Below, in pieces: positions 8,113 through 17,751 of a stretch of 64,000 nucleotides of DNA. Every line of letters begins with the position of its first letter. The stretch's first letter is position 1. A program made the translations under genes and the position numbers. The notes beneath the pieces were generated by a model that made no database searches, was not told where the DNA came from, and saw nothing but the letters and a program-made list of their open reading frames with translations. The DNA is from Proteiniphilum saccharofermentans (lineage in GTDB: Bacteria; Bacteroidota; Bacteroidia; Bacteroidales; Dysgonomonadaceae), in assembly GCF_900095135.1 (NCBI RefSeq), contig NZ_LT605205.1, positions 2,976,001 to 3,040,000 of the forward strand. The letters run 5' to 3'.

Positions 8113-8811
8113 AAAAAATATATAGCCATTATCTTTTTGACTTTAGGTGCAGTGTTAACAGCAAATGCACAGGTAAGTATTGCTTATTCCGCAGGATACG
8201 GAAATTATAAAATGGATGATATGCATCGCCTCTTTGAAGCATCACTTTCATCCATGAAAACACAACTCCCTCCGGGAGTGCGGATCACGGATAAATTTCC
8301 GGGATATATCACACATAGTATCGACGTAACGTACCGGTTAAAACGTCATGAGATTGGGTTAAAAGGGACGTATATGACAACCGGGGGCAAGATTGCTTAT
8401 TCGGATTATTCGGGGAAATATCACGAAACACTCACGCTGAACGGATTTCGTGTGGGTGCCCTGTATCGGTTTCATTTCTTAAGGACACAAATAGGCAATC
8501 TTCCTTTCTCCCTTTATGGTGAAATTTCACCGGCCGTCACTTTTACCGGTTTAAAATACGATGCGTTATTGGATCTCCCCGATTACGATGTCCATGAAAC
8601 CAACCCAAACGATAATGTAAGCACGGATGAGACCGGTTTTAGTATTCAACCATTGATTGCGGGACAGCTATTGGTAACACGGAATATTTTTATCTCTTGC
8701 AGCGCAGGATATGATTTTGAATTCGGCGCTAAATTATCTACTATAAATAATCAACTAAGGGTAGATTGGTCGGGCTTTCGTGGAAATCTTGGGTTAGGCT
8801 TTATGTTTTAG
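8113..8811 (+). pseudogene. Outer-membrane beta-barrel protein gene that lost its start codon to the IS
   Basis: Reading from 8113 gives KKYIAIIFLTLGAVLTANAQ, a textbook signal peptide lacking only its Met; the codon before it (8110-8112) is ATA and belongs to the IS end. About 210 residues of alternating beta-strand sequence follow and end in GNLGLGFMF, an outer-membrane barrel C-terminus with terminal Phe. The native start, leader and promoter are gone; only a TTG at 8137 or non-standard codons remain, and TTG would remove half the signal peptide. It is probably silent or poorly expressed. Family: PorT/OmpX-like barrels of Bacteroidota; function unknown. Confidence 0.75.
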
Positions 8812-8841
8812 CCCGAATGATAAGTAAAAGTACAGGAATTG

Positions 8842-8876
8842 ACAATTTATTTATTTCACCCAAATAAATAAATTGT
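8842..8876. promoter_or_regulatory. Perfect 15-bp AT-rich stem-loop between the barrel gene and the regulator gene
   Basis: Positions 8842-8856 and 8862-8876 are exact reverse complements separated by a 5-base loop (CACCC). No T-run follows, so it is not a standard terminator. It may be an operator or an RNA hairpin in the leader of the response regulator gene. Confidence 0.4.
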
Positions 8877-8957
8877 AGACAGAGGCTCTATCAACTGATT
8901 ATATAAATAACAAATATAAAATTTGTGAACGTATCGATTAATCCTATAAAAGATAAA

Positions 8958-10313
8958 ATGATCCTGATAATTGACGACGACGCAATTGTGCGCTCTTCGC
9001 TTTCACTCCTGTTGAAACGTGCGGGGTATGAAACCGAAGCGGTGGCTCCACCCGAGGCAGCACTGGAATTCATACGCCAGGTGTCACCCGATCTGATGCT
9101 GATGGATATGAATTTTTCATTGACAACGAAAGGCGAAGAAGGATTAGAATTATTACAAAAAGTACAGGTGTTCTGTCCGAGAGTGCCGGTGATACTGATT
9201 ACCGCATGGGGTTCCATATCGCTTGCTGTACGCGGCATGAAAGCCGGGGCTTTCGATTTTATCACTAAACCGTGGGATAACCGCCAACTGTTGAAATCGG
9301 TGGAAACGGCGCTCGAACTAAAAACACGAAGAATGGTTCCCAACCTTCTACAAACATGCCGTGAACTGGATGACCACTATGATTTTTCTTCGATTATCGG
9401 ACAATCGGAAGTCCTGGTCGATGTACTCTCCACTGTAGCCCGTATCGCCGACACCAATGCTTCGGTACTTATTACAGGGGAAAGCGGTACAGGCAAAGAA
9501 CTGATTGCAGAAGCAATTCATAAAAACAGCTCCCGCAGAAAGCAGCGGTTCGTGAAAGTCAATCTGGGCGGTGTGTCGCAAAGCCTTTTCGAAAGCGAGA
9601 TGTTCGGGCACCGGAAAGGAGCGTTCACCGATGCACACGCCGACCGTACAGGGCGCTTCGAACTGGCGGACAAAGGAACTATCTTTCTCGATGAGATCGG
9701 CGAACTCGACACCACCTGTCAGGTGAAACTGCTACGCGTATTACAGGACCAGACCTTTGAAGTGCTGGGCGATAGTAATCCCCGGAAAGTGGATGTGCGC
9801 GTGGTTAGCGCCACCAACGCCGATTTGCCGACAATGGTACGTGAGAAAACTTTCCGGGAAGATCTCTTCTACCGTATCAACCTCATCCGGATTCATTTAC
9901 CGGCTCTCCGCGAACGCAAAGAAGACATCCCTCTGCTGGCTCAATTTTTTGCCGACCGCCAATCGGTACAAAACAGGTTATCTTCCATATCATTTACACC
10001 CGGTGCTTTCGAATTGCTCCAAACACTCCCCTTCCCCGGAAATATCCGGGAATTAAAGAACCTGGTGGAACGGACTATACTGGTGAGTGGGAAAAACCGT
10101 ATCCAGGCAGACGATCTGCGCAGCCAGACAACCCTGCCGGAAACCTCATCTGCCACTCACAACATCGTCCATGGTATGACGTTAGACGATCTGGAAGCGC
10201 AAACCATCCGAAACGCCATCGAACAACATAATGGTAATTTATCAAAAGCGGCCCGTACGTTAGGTATAAGCAGAACCGCCCTTTACCGGCGCATTGAAAA
10301 ATATGGTTTATGA
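8958..10313 (+). CDS. Sigma-54-dependent response regulator (NtrC/AtoC family)
   Basis: About 451 residues. A receiver domain (residues 1-115) has the acidic IDDD pocket, the phospho-acceptor Asp in LMLMDMN (about residue 50) and the conserved Lys in ITKPWDN. An AAA+ domain (about 140-370) has Walker A GESGTGKE, the sigma-54 contact loop GAFTDAHA, Walker B GTIFLDEIGE and the arginine-finger region. A C-terminal Fis-type helix-turn-helix (NLSKAARTLGISRTALYRR) binds enhancer DNA. A GTG at 8925 would add 11 residues. The kinase gene lies 85 bases downstream. The likely target is the adaptor/permease operon carrying a -24/-12-like element and a 42-bp dyad. Confidence 0.93.
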   Translation: MILIIDDDAIVRSSLSLLLKRAGYETEAVAPPEAALEFIRQVSPDLMLMDMNFSLTTKGEEGLELLQKVQVFCPRVPVILITAWGSISLAVRGMKAGAFDFITKPWDNRQLLKSVETALELKTRRMVPNLLQTCRELDDHYDFSSIIGQSEVLVDVLSTVARIADTNASVLITGESGTGKELIAEAIHKNSSRRKQRFVKVNLGGVSQSLFESEMFGHRKGAFTDAHADRTGRFELADKGTIFLDEIGELDTTCQVKLLRVLQDQTFEVLGDSNPRKVDVRVVSATNADLPTMVREKTFREDLFYRINLIRIHLPALRERKEDIPLLAQFFADRQSVQNRLSSISFTPGAFELLQTLPFPGNIRELKNLVERTILVSGKNRIQADDLRSQTTLPETSSATHNIVHGMTLDDLEAQTIRNAIEQHNGNLSKAARTLGISRTALYRRIEKYGL

Positions 10314-10398
10314 AACGAGGTGCTAATTTCATGATATGATAATTCAGTGATAATTGAATCTTGAATTTTAAATCTTGAATTCGAGATAAATACACTAT

Positions 10399-11697
10399 AT
10401 GAAACTGAGAGTTTACTTCTATATTCTGGTGTTTTTACTGCTGTTGGTCTTCGGATTTACACTTTACGAAAATCTGCATACAATGTCGTGGAGGACAATG
10501 ACTATTGAAGGGCTTATTCTGGTAGCATTGATATATCTGATCATTTTCTACCGTAAAACAGTTCGTCCACTACAAACGATCAGCAGCGGAATGGATCTGC
10601 TCCGGGAGCAGGATTTCAGTTCCAAACTCCGGGAGGTAGGACAATATGAAGCAGACAGGGTAGTCGCCATTTTCAATAAGATGATGGCGCAGTTGAAGAA
10701 CGAACGGCTCCAACTCAGGGAACAGAATGAATTTCTCGACCTGCTCATCACCGCCTCCCCCATGGGAGTTATCGTGCTAAACTACGATCATCAGATCACC
10801 GACCTGAATCCTGCGGCGATTAAACTGCTGGAACTGGAAAATGCCAATGAAGTAAAAGGCAAAAAGCTTTCCGAAATACACGGTTCAATGCCGATTGACC
10901 TTTCAGAAATCCCTATGCACGAAACCCGTTCTATCGGCCTGAGCAACGGCACAGTGTATAAATGCACGTTGGAATCGTTTATCGACCGGGGGTTTCCACG
11001 TCCGTTCTATTTAATAGAGAGCCTTACGGAAGAGGTGCGCCGGGCCGAGAAGAAAGCATATGAAAAAGTGATCCGTATGATATCGCATGAGGTGAATAAC
11101 ACCACTGCGGGAATTACCTCTACCCTCGATACCGTGATCAAGGAACTGGAATCCCTTGCCGAAGCACAGGATATGCGCCAGGCCATGCAGATCTGCGTGG
11201 AGAGATGTTATGGAATGAGCCGATTTATAACCAACTTCGCGGATGTGGTAAAAATCCCGAAAGCGGAGCCGGAACCTATCGACCTGAACCGGTTGATCGG
11301 CAACCTGACACGTTTTATGGAGGTGATGTGCCTCAACAGGAACATCCAACTTGCTTTCCATCCCGATAAGAACCTGCAACCAATACGTCTCGACTCATCC
11401 CTTTTTGAACAGGTATTACTCAACATCATCAAAAACTCGGTAGAAAGTATTGAAGAGAATGGCGAGATAATCATCACCACCGGTTCGCAGCCGAAAACGC
11501 TGGTGGTGGCGGATAACGGTAAAGGGATCAGTAAAGAGATCGAGAAAAAAATATTTAACCCCTTCTTCTCCAGCAAACCCCAGGGCCAGGGAATTGGATT
11601 GCTTTTTATCCGTGAAGTACTTTCCCAGCACGATTTCCAATATTCCCTACGCACCTACCCCGATGGATGGACACGGTTTATTATCCGGTTCGATTAA
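10399..11697 (+). CDS. Membrane sensor histidine kinase, partner of the sigma-54 regulator
   Basis: A 432-residue kinase. Two N-terminal membrane helices with almost no periplasmic loop (about residues 5-23 and 33-52) are followed by a HAMP-like segment (RPLQTISSGMDLL), a PAS domain (about 110-210), the phospho-acceptor motif MISHEVNNT and an HATPase_c domain with N box NIIKNSVESI, G1 VVADNGKGIS, F box NPFFSS and G2 GQGIGLLF. The small sensor loop suggests sensing within the membrane or by the PAS domain. It would phosphorylate the regulator encoded just upstream. Confidence 0.92.
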   Translation: MKLRVYFYILVFLLLLVFGFTLYENLHTMSWRTMTIEGLILVALIYLIIFYRKTVRPLQTISSGMDLLREQDFSSKLREVGQYEADRVVAIFNKMMAQLKNERLQLREQNEFLDLLITASPMGVIVLNYDHQITDLNPAAIKLLELENANEVKGKKLSEIHGSMPIDLSEIPMHETRSIGLSNGTVYKCTLESFIDRGFPRPFYLIESLTEEVRRAEKKAYEKVIRMISHEVNNTTAGITSTLDTVIKELESLAEAQDMRQAMQICVERCYGMSRFITNFADVVKIPKAEPEPIDLNRLIGNLTRFMEVMCLNRNIQLAFHPDKNLQPIRLDSSLFEQVLLNIIKNSVESIEENGEIIITTGSQPKTLVVADNGKGISKEIEKKIFNPFFSSKPQGQGIGLLFIREVLSQHDFQYSLRTYPDGWTRFIIRFD

Positions 11698-11705
11698 ACA
11701 GATTT

Positions 11706-13511
11706 TTATACCGCAAGGGTATCGAGCATCTTATCGAGGTTAAGGCTGCGGGCAGAAGCGTCAAAAATTTTGCGGTATTCTCCGTTCAGTTTGTAGAGGG
11801 ATTCATGCGATCCGGTCTCTACTAACCGTCCATCCTTTAATACGTGGATCACATCGGCATCGATGATCTGCGACAGCGAGTGCGAGATAATTACTACCGT
11901 ACGTCCTTCTTTTATAGCATCAAGGCTCATCTTGATATGTTCGGTCGCAATCGCGTCAAGGCTGGCGGTAGGTTCGTCGAGGAAGATCACGGGAGGATCC
12001 TTCAGGAACAGCCGGGCAATGGCAATCCGCTGCTGCTGGCCACCACTCAAGTTAAACGCATCGGTATCGTAACCTTCCGGCAACAAAAGGACCTGATCAT
12101 GCAGAAAAGCCCTTTTCGATGCTTCAATTACTTCTTCACGGGTTGCATCCAGTTTTCCGTAAAGGATATTGTCGTAGATCGTTCCCTTAAAGATATGATT
12201 CTTCTGCAACACCAGACCTATATTGTTCCGCAACGAACCGTTTTCATAATCCTCCAGGCCGACTCCGTCCAACAGGATTTTTCCACTATCAGGTTTATAA
12301 AATTTACAGAGGAGATTGATCAGGGTACTCTTACCTGCACCACTCAATCCGACGATAGCGGTCGTTTTTCCTTTTTCCAACGAGAGGGTTACATTCGAGA
12401 GTGCCTGCTTGCCGTTGGGATAAGTAAAAGTTACATCACGCACTTCAAATTGCCCCTGCACATTCCCTGCCCTGATATCACCACCCGCCTCTACCGCCTC
12501 ATCGTTCGAAAGCACTTCAAAAAATCCGTCGGCATAGATAAGTGCGTCGTTGACCTGGTCGTAGATACGATGCAACTGGCTGATGGGAGCCGATACGTTC
12601 CGGAAGAGCATGATATGCATCATAATGGCACCGATTCCCATCTGCCCGTCAAGTACAAGAAAGACAGTCAGAATGATGATGAGTACCACCCCGATCTGTT
12701 GGATAAACGATTTCAGGCTCTCATAGACATAGCTTGTCCGACGGGTCTGTAACTGGTTGTTCAGCATCTCCATTTGTACGTCGTATTGCTTTTTCCCTTC
12801 CGGTTCTTCGCGTACGAAACTCTTGATCACCGTGATGGAGTCGATAATATTGATCAGCCCGTGATTCTTACGCTCCCGCTGCCCACGCAACTGGATACGC
12901 CATCCTTTCAGCCGGCCCGCCTGTTTCTGGCTTACATAAAAATAAGCCGGCACAATGATTGTCGCCAACAATCCCACGTAGGGGTTGGCATTGTACATCA
13001 CCACCAGGGCGATAATAGCAGTAGAGAATAGAGGTAATATATCGAGGAAGAAGTTCTGCACCAACCCGATAAGGCTCTCTATTCCCCTGTTGATCCTGGT
13101 TTGCAGCAATCCGGTCTGATTCCCGGGTTCAGAGAAGAATGACATTTTGTAGCTGAGTATCCTCTCCACCGACGCCTGAGACAGGTCGCTCCCTACTTTG
13201 ATACGAATTTTTTCACCAAAATATTTCTGTCCAAACTGGATACCAATATTCAACAACTCATTGGCCAACATAATGGCAGAAATAATCAGCAGCAATCTCA
13301 TCCCGTTCTGAAACGGATCGGGTTGCCGGAGTAAATCTTCCACTCGGTTAATCGTTTCATTCACTAAAAGCGGATTTACCTGGGCGGCAAAAGATCCGAC
13401 CAGTGTAAGAAATAGGGTTCCCGCTATCATCCCTCTATAGGGTTTCACAAAAGGAACCAGGTTCCGGAAAAGGGCTTTAAAAGATTGGGTGTAAGTTTCT
13501 TTATTAATCAT
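11706..13511 (-). CDS. ABC transporter fusing membrane and ATPase domains (ABCB/MsbA-like exporter)
   Basis: A 601-residue half transporter: six membrane helices (about residues 15-320), then an ATPase domain with Walker [12 protein letters not shown]-loop QKNHIF, signature [10 protein letters not shown], Walker [11 protein letters not shown] and H-loop IISHSL. Such homodimers export lipids, peptides or drugs; the substrate cannot be read. It is convergent with the kinase gene, with 8 bases between the stops and no obvious terminator, so transcripts may overlap. Confidence 0.92.
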   Translation of the reverse strand: MINKETYTQSFKALFRNLVPFVKPYRGMIAGTLFLTLVGSFAAQVNPLLVNETINRVEDLLRQPDPFQNGMRLLLIISAIMLANELLNIGIQFGQKYFGEKIRIKVGSDLSQASVERILSYKMSFFSEPGNQTGLLQTRINRGIESLIGLVQNFFLDILPLFSTAIIALVVMYNANPYVGLLATIIVPAYFYVSQKQAGRLKGWRIQLRGQRERKNHGLINIIDSITVIKSFVREEPEGKKQYDVQMEMLNNQLQTRRTSYVYESLKSFIQQIGVVLIIILTVFLVLDGQMGIGAIMMHIMLFRNVSAPISQLHRIYDQVNDALIYADGFFEVLSNDEAVEAGGDIRAGNVQGQFEVRDVTFTYPNGKQALSNVTLSLEKGKTTAIVGLSGAGKSTLINLLCKFYKPDSGKILLDGVGLEDYENGSLRNNIGLVLQKNHIFKGTIYDNILYGKLDATREEVIEASKRAFLHDQVLLLPEGYDTDAFNLSGGQQQRIAIARLFLKDPPVIFLDEPTASLDAIATEHIKMSLDAIKEGRTVVIISHSLSQIIDADVIHVLKDGRLVETGSHESLYKLNGEYRKIFDASARSLNLDKMLDTLAV

Positions 13512-13667
13512 TGGGAATTGGACTTTACAAAATTAAAAGGGTTTAACCTGTTTCGTTTCCTCTTTAAAACCTAGTTCTATTAAAATATATTTTACCGTCC
13601 CATTGTTACAATATCGCTCTTCAATTAATCATTAAATGTAAAAATCTCAATTTTGAGAATAATTTGC

Positions 13668-13675
13668 TACCTTTG
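13668..13675 (+). promoter_or_regulatory. Candidate -7 element of the proline operon
   Basis: TACCTTTG matches TAnnTTTG. A good -33 TTTG is not found at the standard distance, so the call rests on the -7 box. Transcription would start near 13682, about 100 bases before proA. The remaining gap between the divergent ABC gene (start 13511) and proA holds no other recognisable signal. Confidence 0.4.
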
Positions 13676-13785
13676 AAACCAAAATACTTTCAATTACACA
13701 TATCAGAGCAAGCAAGCCTGGTTCTTATAAGTATTTTTCGAGAAAGAGTAGATAAATAATTTCAAAGGTACCATTTCACAGCAAT

Positions 13786-14973
13786 ATGAATACTGAACAA
13801 AAAAATAACGTATTACTCTCCCTTGCACAGCTATTGGAGTTAAACAGGGGGAATATCAAAGAGGTCAATGAGGCGGATATGCAAACCTTTCCCGGCATGG
13901 ATGATTCCATGAAAGACCGACTTAAGGTGGATGATAAAAAGATCGATGGAATGATCCGCTCATTGGAAGAGGTTGCTTCCCAACCTGATCCGGAAGGGAA
14001 AATCCTCTATGAATTCGTACGGGAAGACAGACTGCGTATTGTCAACCAGACGGTACCATTCGGAACTATCCTGATCATTTACGAGTCGCGTCCTGACGTT
14101 ACCATCGAAGCGGCAGCAACAGCATTCAAGGCGGGTAATAGGATCCTATTGAAGGGAGGTAAAGAGGCCCGTCAGACAAACATTCTGCTTACAGGGCTGT
14201 GGCAACAGGCACTCGACGGACAAAATGTCAATACGGATTGGGTACAATATCTGGACCTGTCCCGGGAGGAGACACAGAGCCTGATCAAGGAAAACAGCCA
14301 CAGGGTGGATCTCATTATTCCCCGTGGCGGAGAAGGATTAATCCGGTTCGTACAGGAAAACACTTCGGTGCCTGTCATTGTGAGTGGCAGAGGTAATAAT
14401 TTTCTCTTTGTGGATGACAACTCCGATTTCGGAATGGCTGTCCGTCTGGTGCTGAACGGCAAAAAACGTATCAGCGTATGTAACGCCATAGACAAGGTGC
14501 TCTTGCATAAAGGCCTTGATGAGTTAGAAGAAAAACTGTCTTATCTGGTCACACATCTCTCGGAAAAAGGCATTGAGGTGTGGGGAGACAAAGAAATAGC
14601 ATCTCTATGCAACACCATTAAGATAGAAAACGATGCTGCCACACTCTGCGAAGAATACCTGGCTCCGAAACTGTACCTCACCCTGGTAGACGGGATACAG
14701 GATGCCATCAATATGGTCAACCTCTATTCCGGCGGACACACGGCAGTGATCGTCACCAACGACGCTACAAACGCCACAGAATTTATGCAACAGGTAGATT
14801 GTGCTGCGGTATATCACAATGCTTCGTCGCGTTTCACCGACGGCGGACAGTTTGGAGTTGGTGCTGAGATCGCCATCAGTACCCAAAAACTCCATTTCCG
14901 TGGGCCACTGGGTGCCCAGGAATTGGTAACAAACAAATGGTTTGTGTATGGAAACGGGCAGATAAGAGAGTGA
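13786..14973 (+). CDS. proA: Glutamate-5-semialdehyde dehydrogenase (gamma-glutamyl phosphate reductase)
   Basis: A 395-residue cytoplasmic enzyme of the aldehyde dehydrogenase superfamily that reduces gamma-glutamyl phosphate to glutamate semialdehyde with NADPH, the second step of proline synthesis. Motifs include VPFGTILIIYESRPDVT, the nucleotide-binding GNRILLKGGKEA, the DLIIPRGGEGLIRFV segment and the catalytic Cys in RISVCNAIDK. The C-terminal GPLGAQELVTNKWFV is typical of ProA. proB starts about 30 bases downstream, followed by proC. Confidence 0.96.
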   Translation: MNTEQKNNVLLSLAQLLELNRGNIKEVNEADMQTFPGMDDSMKDRLKVDDKKIDGMIRSLEEVASQPDPEGKILYEFVREDRLRIVNQTVPFGTILIIYESRPDVTIEAAATAFKAGNRILLKGGKEARQTNILLTGLWQQALDGQNVNTDWVQYLDLSREETQSLIKENSHRVDLIIPRGGEGLIRFVQENTSVPVIVSGRGNNFLFVDDNSDFGMAVRLVLNGKKRISVCNAIDKVLLHKGLDELEEKLSYLVTHLSEKGIEVWGDKEIASLCNTIKIENDAATLCEEYLAPKLYLTLVDGIQDAINMVNLYSGGHTAVIVTNDATNATEFMQQVDCAAVYHNASSRFTDGGQFGVGAEIAISTQKLHFRGPLGAQELVTNKWFVYGNGQIRE

Positions 14974-15004
14974 AAAATTAAAAGTGAACAATGAAGAATT
15001 AAAA

Positions 15005-15778
15005 GTGAAAAAGAAACTAATCATTAAAATAGGTACGTCCACGTTAACGGCCGGAACAAATAGGATATCATTCGCGGTGATCGAGAGTTTGGCACGACAG
15101 ATCGTGGAACTAAAAAAAGAATATGATATCGTAATCGTCTCATCAGGCGCGATTGCAACAGCAAGACAATTTGTAGAGATCAACGGGTTCAATAAACATG
15201 TCGATTCCAAACAGGCGCTCGCGGCTATCGGACAAACAAAACTAATGGAACTGTACGACAATATTTTCAGTACATTCGGACTGAATATCGCACAGATACT
15301 ATTGACTTATCGTGATTTCGAGAATCCGGTAGCCAACGAAAATACCCGCAACACCATAAGACGACTCTGGCAGGTTGATTATATCCCTATTGTAAATGAG
15401 AATGATACCGTTTCCATCGAAGAGATAGTGCTGGGGGATAACGACAAACTTTCGGCATTGGTATCTGTGATTACTGAGGCAGATCTGCTCGTCCTTGTCT
15501 CCGATATCGACGGTATTTTCGACCGGAACCCTCATCTACATGCCGATGCACAATTGATCGCCGAAGTCACCGATTTAGATTCCATCAAAGAATTTATCGA
15601 AGAGAAAGAGTCCCTCCTCGGAACCGGCGGCATGTCGTCTAAAGTACATGCTGCTGAAATTTGTATGCAACACAATGTTGAAATGTGGATCGTGAACGGA
15701 CAACGTGCCAATTACATCATCAATGCTATGGGTGATCGTATCCCCTTTACACGATTCGGGAAAAAGGTGGGAAAGTGA
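15005..15778 (+). CDS. proB: Glutamate 5-kinase
   Basis: About 257 residues from the GTG at 15005; a GTG at 14984 would add seven residues encoded by a low-complexity repeat. It phosphorylates glutamate, the committed step of proline synthesis. Amino-acid-kinase motifs are KIGTSTLT, IVSSGAIA, the proline-feedback-loop region IPIVNENDTVS and LVSDIDGIFDRNP. The protein ends after the kinase domain and lacks the C-terminal PUA domain of the long form (about 370 residues). The last codons (KKVGK) run into an intergenic GTGGGAAAG-type repeat. Confidence 0.95.
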   Translation: MKKKLIIKIGTSTLTAGTNRISFAVIESLARQIVELKKEYDIVIVSSGAIATARQFVEINGFNKHVDSKQALAAIGQTKLMELYDNIFSTFGLNIAQILLTYRDFENPVANENTRNTIRRLWQVDYIPIVNENDTVSIEEIVLGDNDKLSALVSVITEADLLVLVSDIDGIFDRNPHLHADAQLIAEVTDLDSIKEFIEEKESLLGTGGMSSKVHAAEICMQHNVEMWIVNGQRANYIINAMGDRIPFTRFGKKVGK

Positions 15779-15841
15779 AAAGGTGGGAAAGGTTGATTTG
15801 ATGACACTTTTAGTATTCAACTTTCATATTTTAGTTTATTA

Positions 15842-16630
15842 ATGAGCGTGAAACATGGTTTTATAGGTTTTGGCAACCTGGCCAAAGCTGTTTATCAGGG
15901 ATTGAAACAGGAGGAAAATATTGAGTTCGCTTATTTTGCCAGAAGCAGAAAAGAGGCCGACATACCTTATTACAACAAGATAAGCGACCTGGTTGCTTTC
16001 GCGGATGTGATCTGGCTAATGGTAAAACCACAAGATTTATCCGCTGTCCTTGAAGAGTTGACACCTCTCGACCGATCCGGCAAAACCATTGTCTCACCGG
16101 TAGCAGGGAGAAATATCGCTTTCATTGAACGTTATCTTGGTACAGGGCAATTAATCGTAAGGATCATGCCCAATTTGGCAATGGCTTACCGCAAATCGGT
16201 AACTGCTTTCGTGAGCAATCAACCGGATAATGGGAATGCATCAGAGATTTTTCATCTGTTGGAAAAGCTGGGAAAGGCTGTACAACTGGAAGAAAGCGGA
16301 TTCGACCTGTTCACAGCCGTCTTTGGCAGTGGTCCCGCTTTTATCCTCTCCTTTATTCAAATCTTCAAGGATAAAATGCAGGAATTCAATCTTCCGGGAT
16401 CACTTCTCGACGAACTCCTGTTGGAACTTACGCAGGGAACTACCCTCTATTTCACCCAAAATCAAAAAAATTACAGCATAGAACAGTTGATACAGAATAT
16501 CACCAGTAAAGGCGGAACTACCCAGGCCGGCCTCGATTACTCCCGTACGCATGAAATAGGGAAACACTTCGAAGGGATACTCGATGCAGCGAGAAACCGG
16601 TCGGAGGAGATGAGTAAAAATGGAGATTGA
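15842..16630 (+). CDS. proC: Pyrroline-5-carboxylate reductase
   Basis: A 262-residue NAD(P)H-dependent enzyme making L-proline from pyrroline-5-carboxylate, completing the pathway begun by proB and proA. The N-terminal Rossmann motif GFIGFGNLAKA, the segment RIMPNLAMAYRKSVTAF and the C-terminal dimerisation motif TSKGGTTQAGLDY are diagnostic. The stop codon directly abuts the ATG of the next gene, hydE. Confidence 0.95.
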   Translation: MSVKHGFIGFGNLAKAVYQGLKQEENIEFAYFARSRKEADIPYYNKISDLVAFADVIWLMVKPQDLSAVLEELTPLDRSGKTIVSPVAGRNIAFIERYLGTGQLIVRIMPNLAMAYRKSVTAFVSNQPDNGNASEIFHLLEKLGKAVQLEESGFDLFTAVFGSGPAFILSFIQIFKDKMQEFNLPGSLLDELLLELTQGTTLYFTQNQKNYSIEQLIQNITSKGGTTQAGLDYSRTHEIGKHFEGILDAARNRSEEMSKNGD

Positions 16631-17734
16631 ATGGAGAAGACAAGTATCCAATACAATATCATGAATATGCTCTCTTCTCCCTCATTGAATAAGAGGGATA
16701 TTGTATCTATCCTGAAAATGGATACAAGGGAAGAGATGGATGCCTTGCAATCGTTGGCCATGGAGGTCAAACAGGAAAGGGTTAACCGAATAGTCTATTT
16801 CCGTGGGCTGATAGAATTCTCAAACCAATGCCGAAAAAACTGTTTTTATTGCGGATTAAGAAAGGGGAACAAAGGGGTAAACCGTTTTCGCCTCTCTGAG
16901 GAAGAAATTCTCAAGGCAGCTGACTTTGCCCATGAAAACCGCTATGGGTCGTTAGTCCTACAATCCGGAGAAGACCAAAGCGAAGATTTTACAGATTTTG
17001 TTTGCAGGGTTGTAAAACAAATCAAATCGAGATACGACCTGGGCATTACCTTATCGTGCGGTGAACAGAGTGAGGAGACCTATCACCGTTTCTTTGAAAG
17101 TGGAGCGCACCGTTATCTTCTGCGCATAGAGACCGCTTCTCCTGATTTATATGAAAAGTGGCATCCGGAAGATGGTAAACACCGGTTCGTAACTCGCCTG
17201 AATTGCCTGAAATCATTAAAAAAAATCGGATTTCAAGTGGGTTCAGGAAGTATGGTGGGTGTACCTTATCAGACCTATGAAGATATCGCGGGTGATATTC
17301 TTTTCCTGCGAGACATGAGAGTAGACATGATGGGAATAGGCCCTTTCATCGAACATTCAGGGACCCCATTCTACCGGAGTGAAGCTTATTCCATACGACA
17401 GGAAGAGCGGCTAGGCCTCACATTAAGAATGATTGCAATTCTGAGAATATTACTCAAAGATGTCAATATCGCTTCCACCACCGCCATGCAGGTACTCGAC
17501 AAATTCGGACGTGAAAAGGGTTTACTCTTTGGAGCCAATGTGATTATGCCGAATCTCACACCTCTCATCCATAGAAAAGACTACCTCCTTTATGAAGATA
17601 AACCATGCCTCAACGAAGATGCCTCTCAATGTAATAATTGCCTTGAAGCACGTATAGCCTCTGTAGGTGAAACGATCGGATACGGAGAGTGGGGGGATCC
17701 GTTACATTTTTTCCGGCGCACCAAGACATCTTAG
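16631..17734 (+). CDS. hydE: [FeFe]-hydrogenase H-cluster maturation radical SAM enzyme
   Basis: A 367-residue radical SAM protein. The [4Fe-4S]-SAM motif C67-x3-C71-x2-C74 (CRKNCFYC) lies in the HydE context FSNQCRKNCFYCGLR. A second cluster motif C-x7-C-x2-C near the C-terminus (CLNEDASQCNNC) matches the accessory cluster seen in several HydE proteins. HydE, with HydF and HydG, builds the diiron site of [FeFe]-hydrogenases; neither partner is in this window. The start codon immediately follows the proC stop, so it is probably co-transcribed with proline genes, which is unexpected. PylB or BioB-like relatives are less likely. Confidence 0.88.
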   Translation: MEKTSIQYNIMNMLSSPSLNKRDIVSILKMDTREEMDALQSLAMEVKQERVNRIVYFRGLIEFSNQCRKNCFYCGLRKGNKGVNRFRLSEEEILKAADFAHENRYGSLVLQSGEDQSEDFTDFVCRVVKQIKSRYDLGITLSCGEQSEETYHRFFESGAHRYLLRIETASPDLYEKWHPEDGKHRFVTRLNCLKSLKKIGFQVGSGSMVGVPYQTYEDIAGDILFLRDMRVDMMGIGPFIEHSGTPFYRSEAYSIRQEERLGLTLRMIAILRILLKDVNIASTTAMQVLDKFGREKGLLFGANVIMPNLTPLIHRKDYLLYEDKPCLNEDASQCNNCLEARIASVGETIGYGEWGDPLHFFRRTKTS

Positions 17735-17751
17735 TTCATTGGCACATTGAC

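Noticed and set aside
8028-8210. A 60-codon plus-strand frame across the right IS end
   Set aside because: It crosses the IS boundary in a different frame from the barrel protein and has no family features, although its first codons resemble the barrel signal peptide by chance.
11844-12752. A 302-codon open frame on the plus strand
   Set aside because: It lies entirely antisense to the ABC exporter gene, which has all expected motifs; the protein sequence has no recognisable domain.
15005-15778. proB as a truncated gene because the PUA domain is missing
   Set aside because: Short PUA-less glutamate kinases are known and the kinase domain is complete, so this is not evidence of decay.
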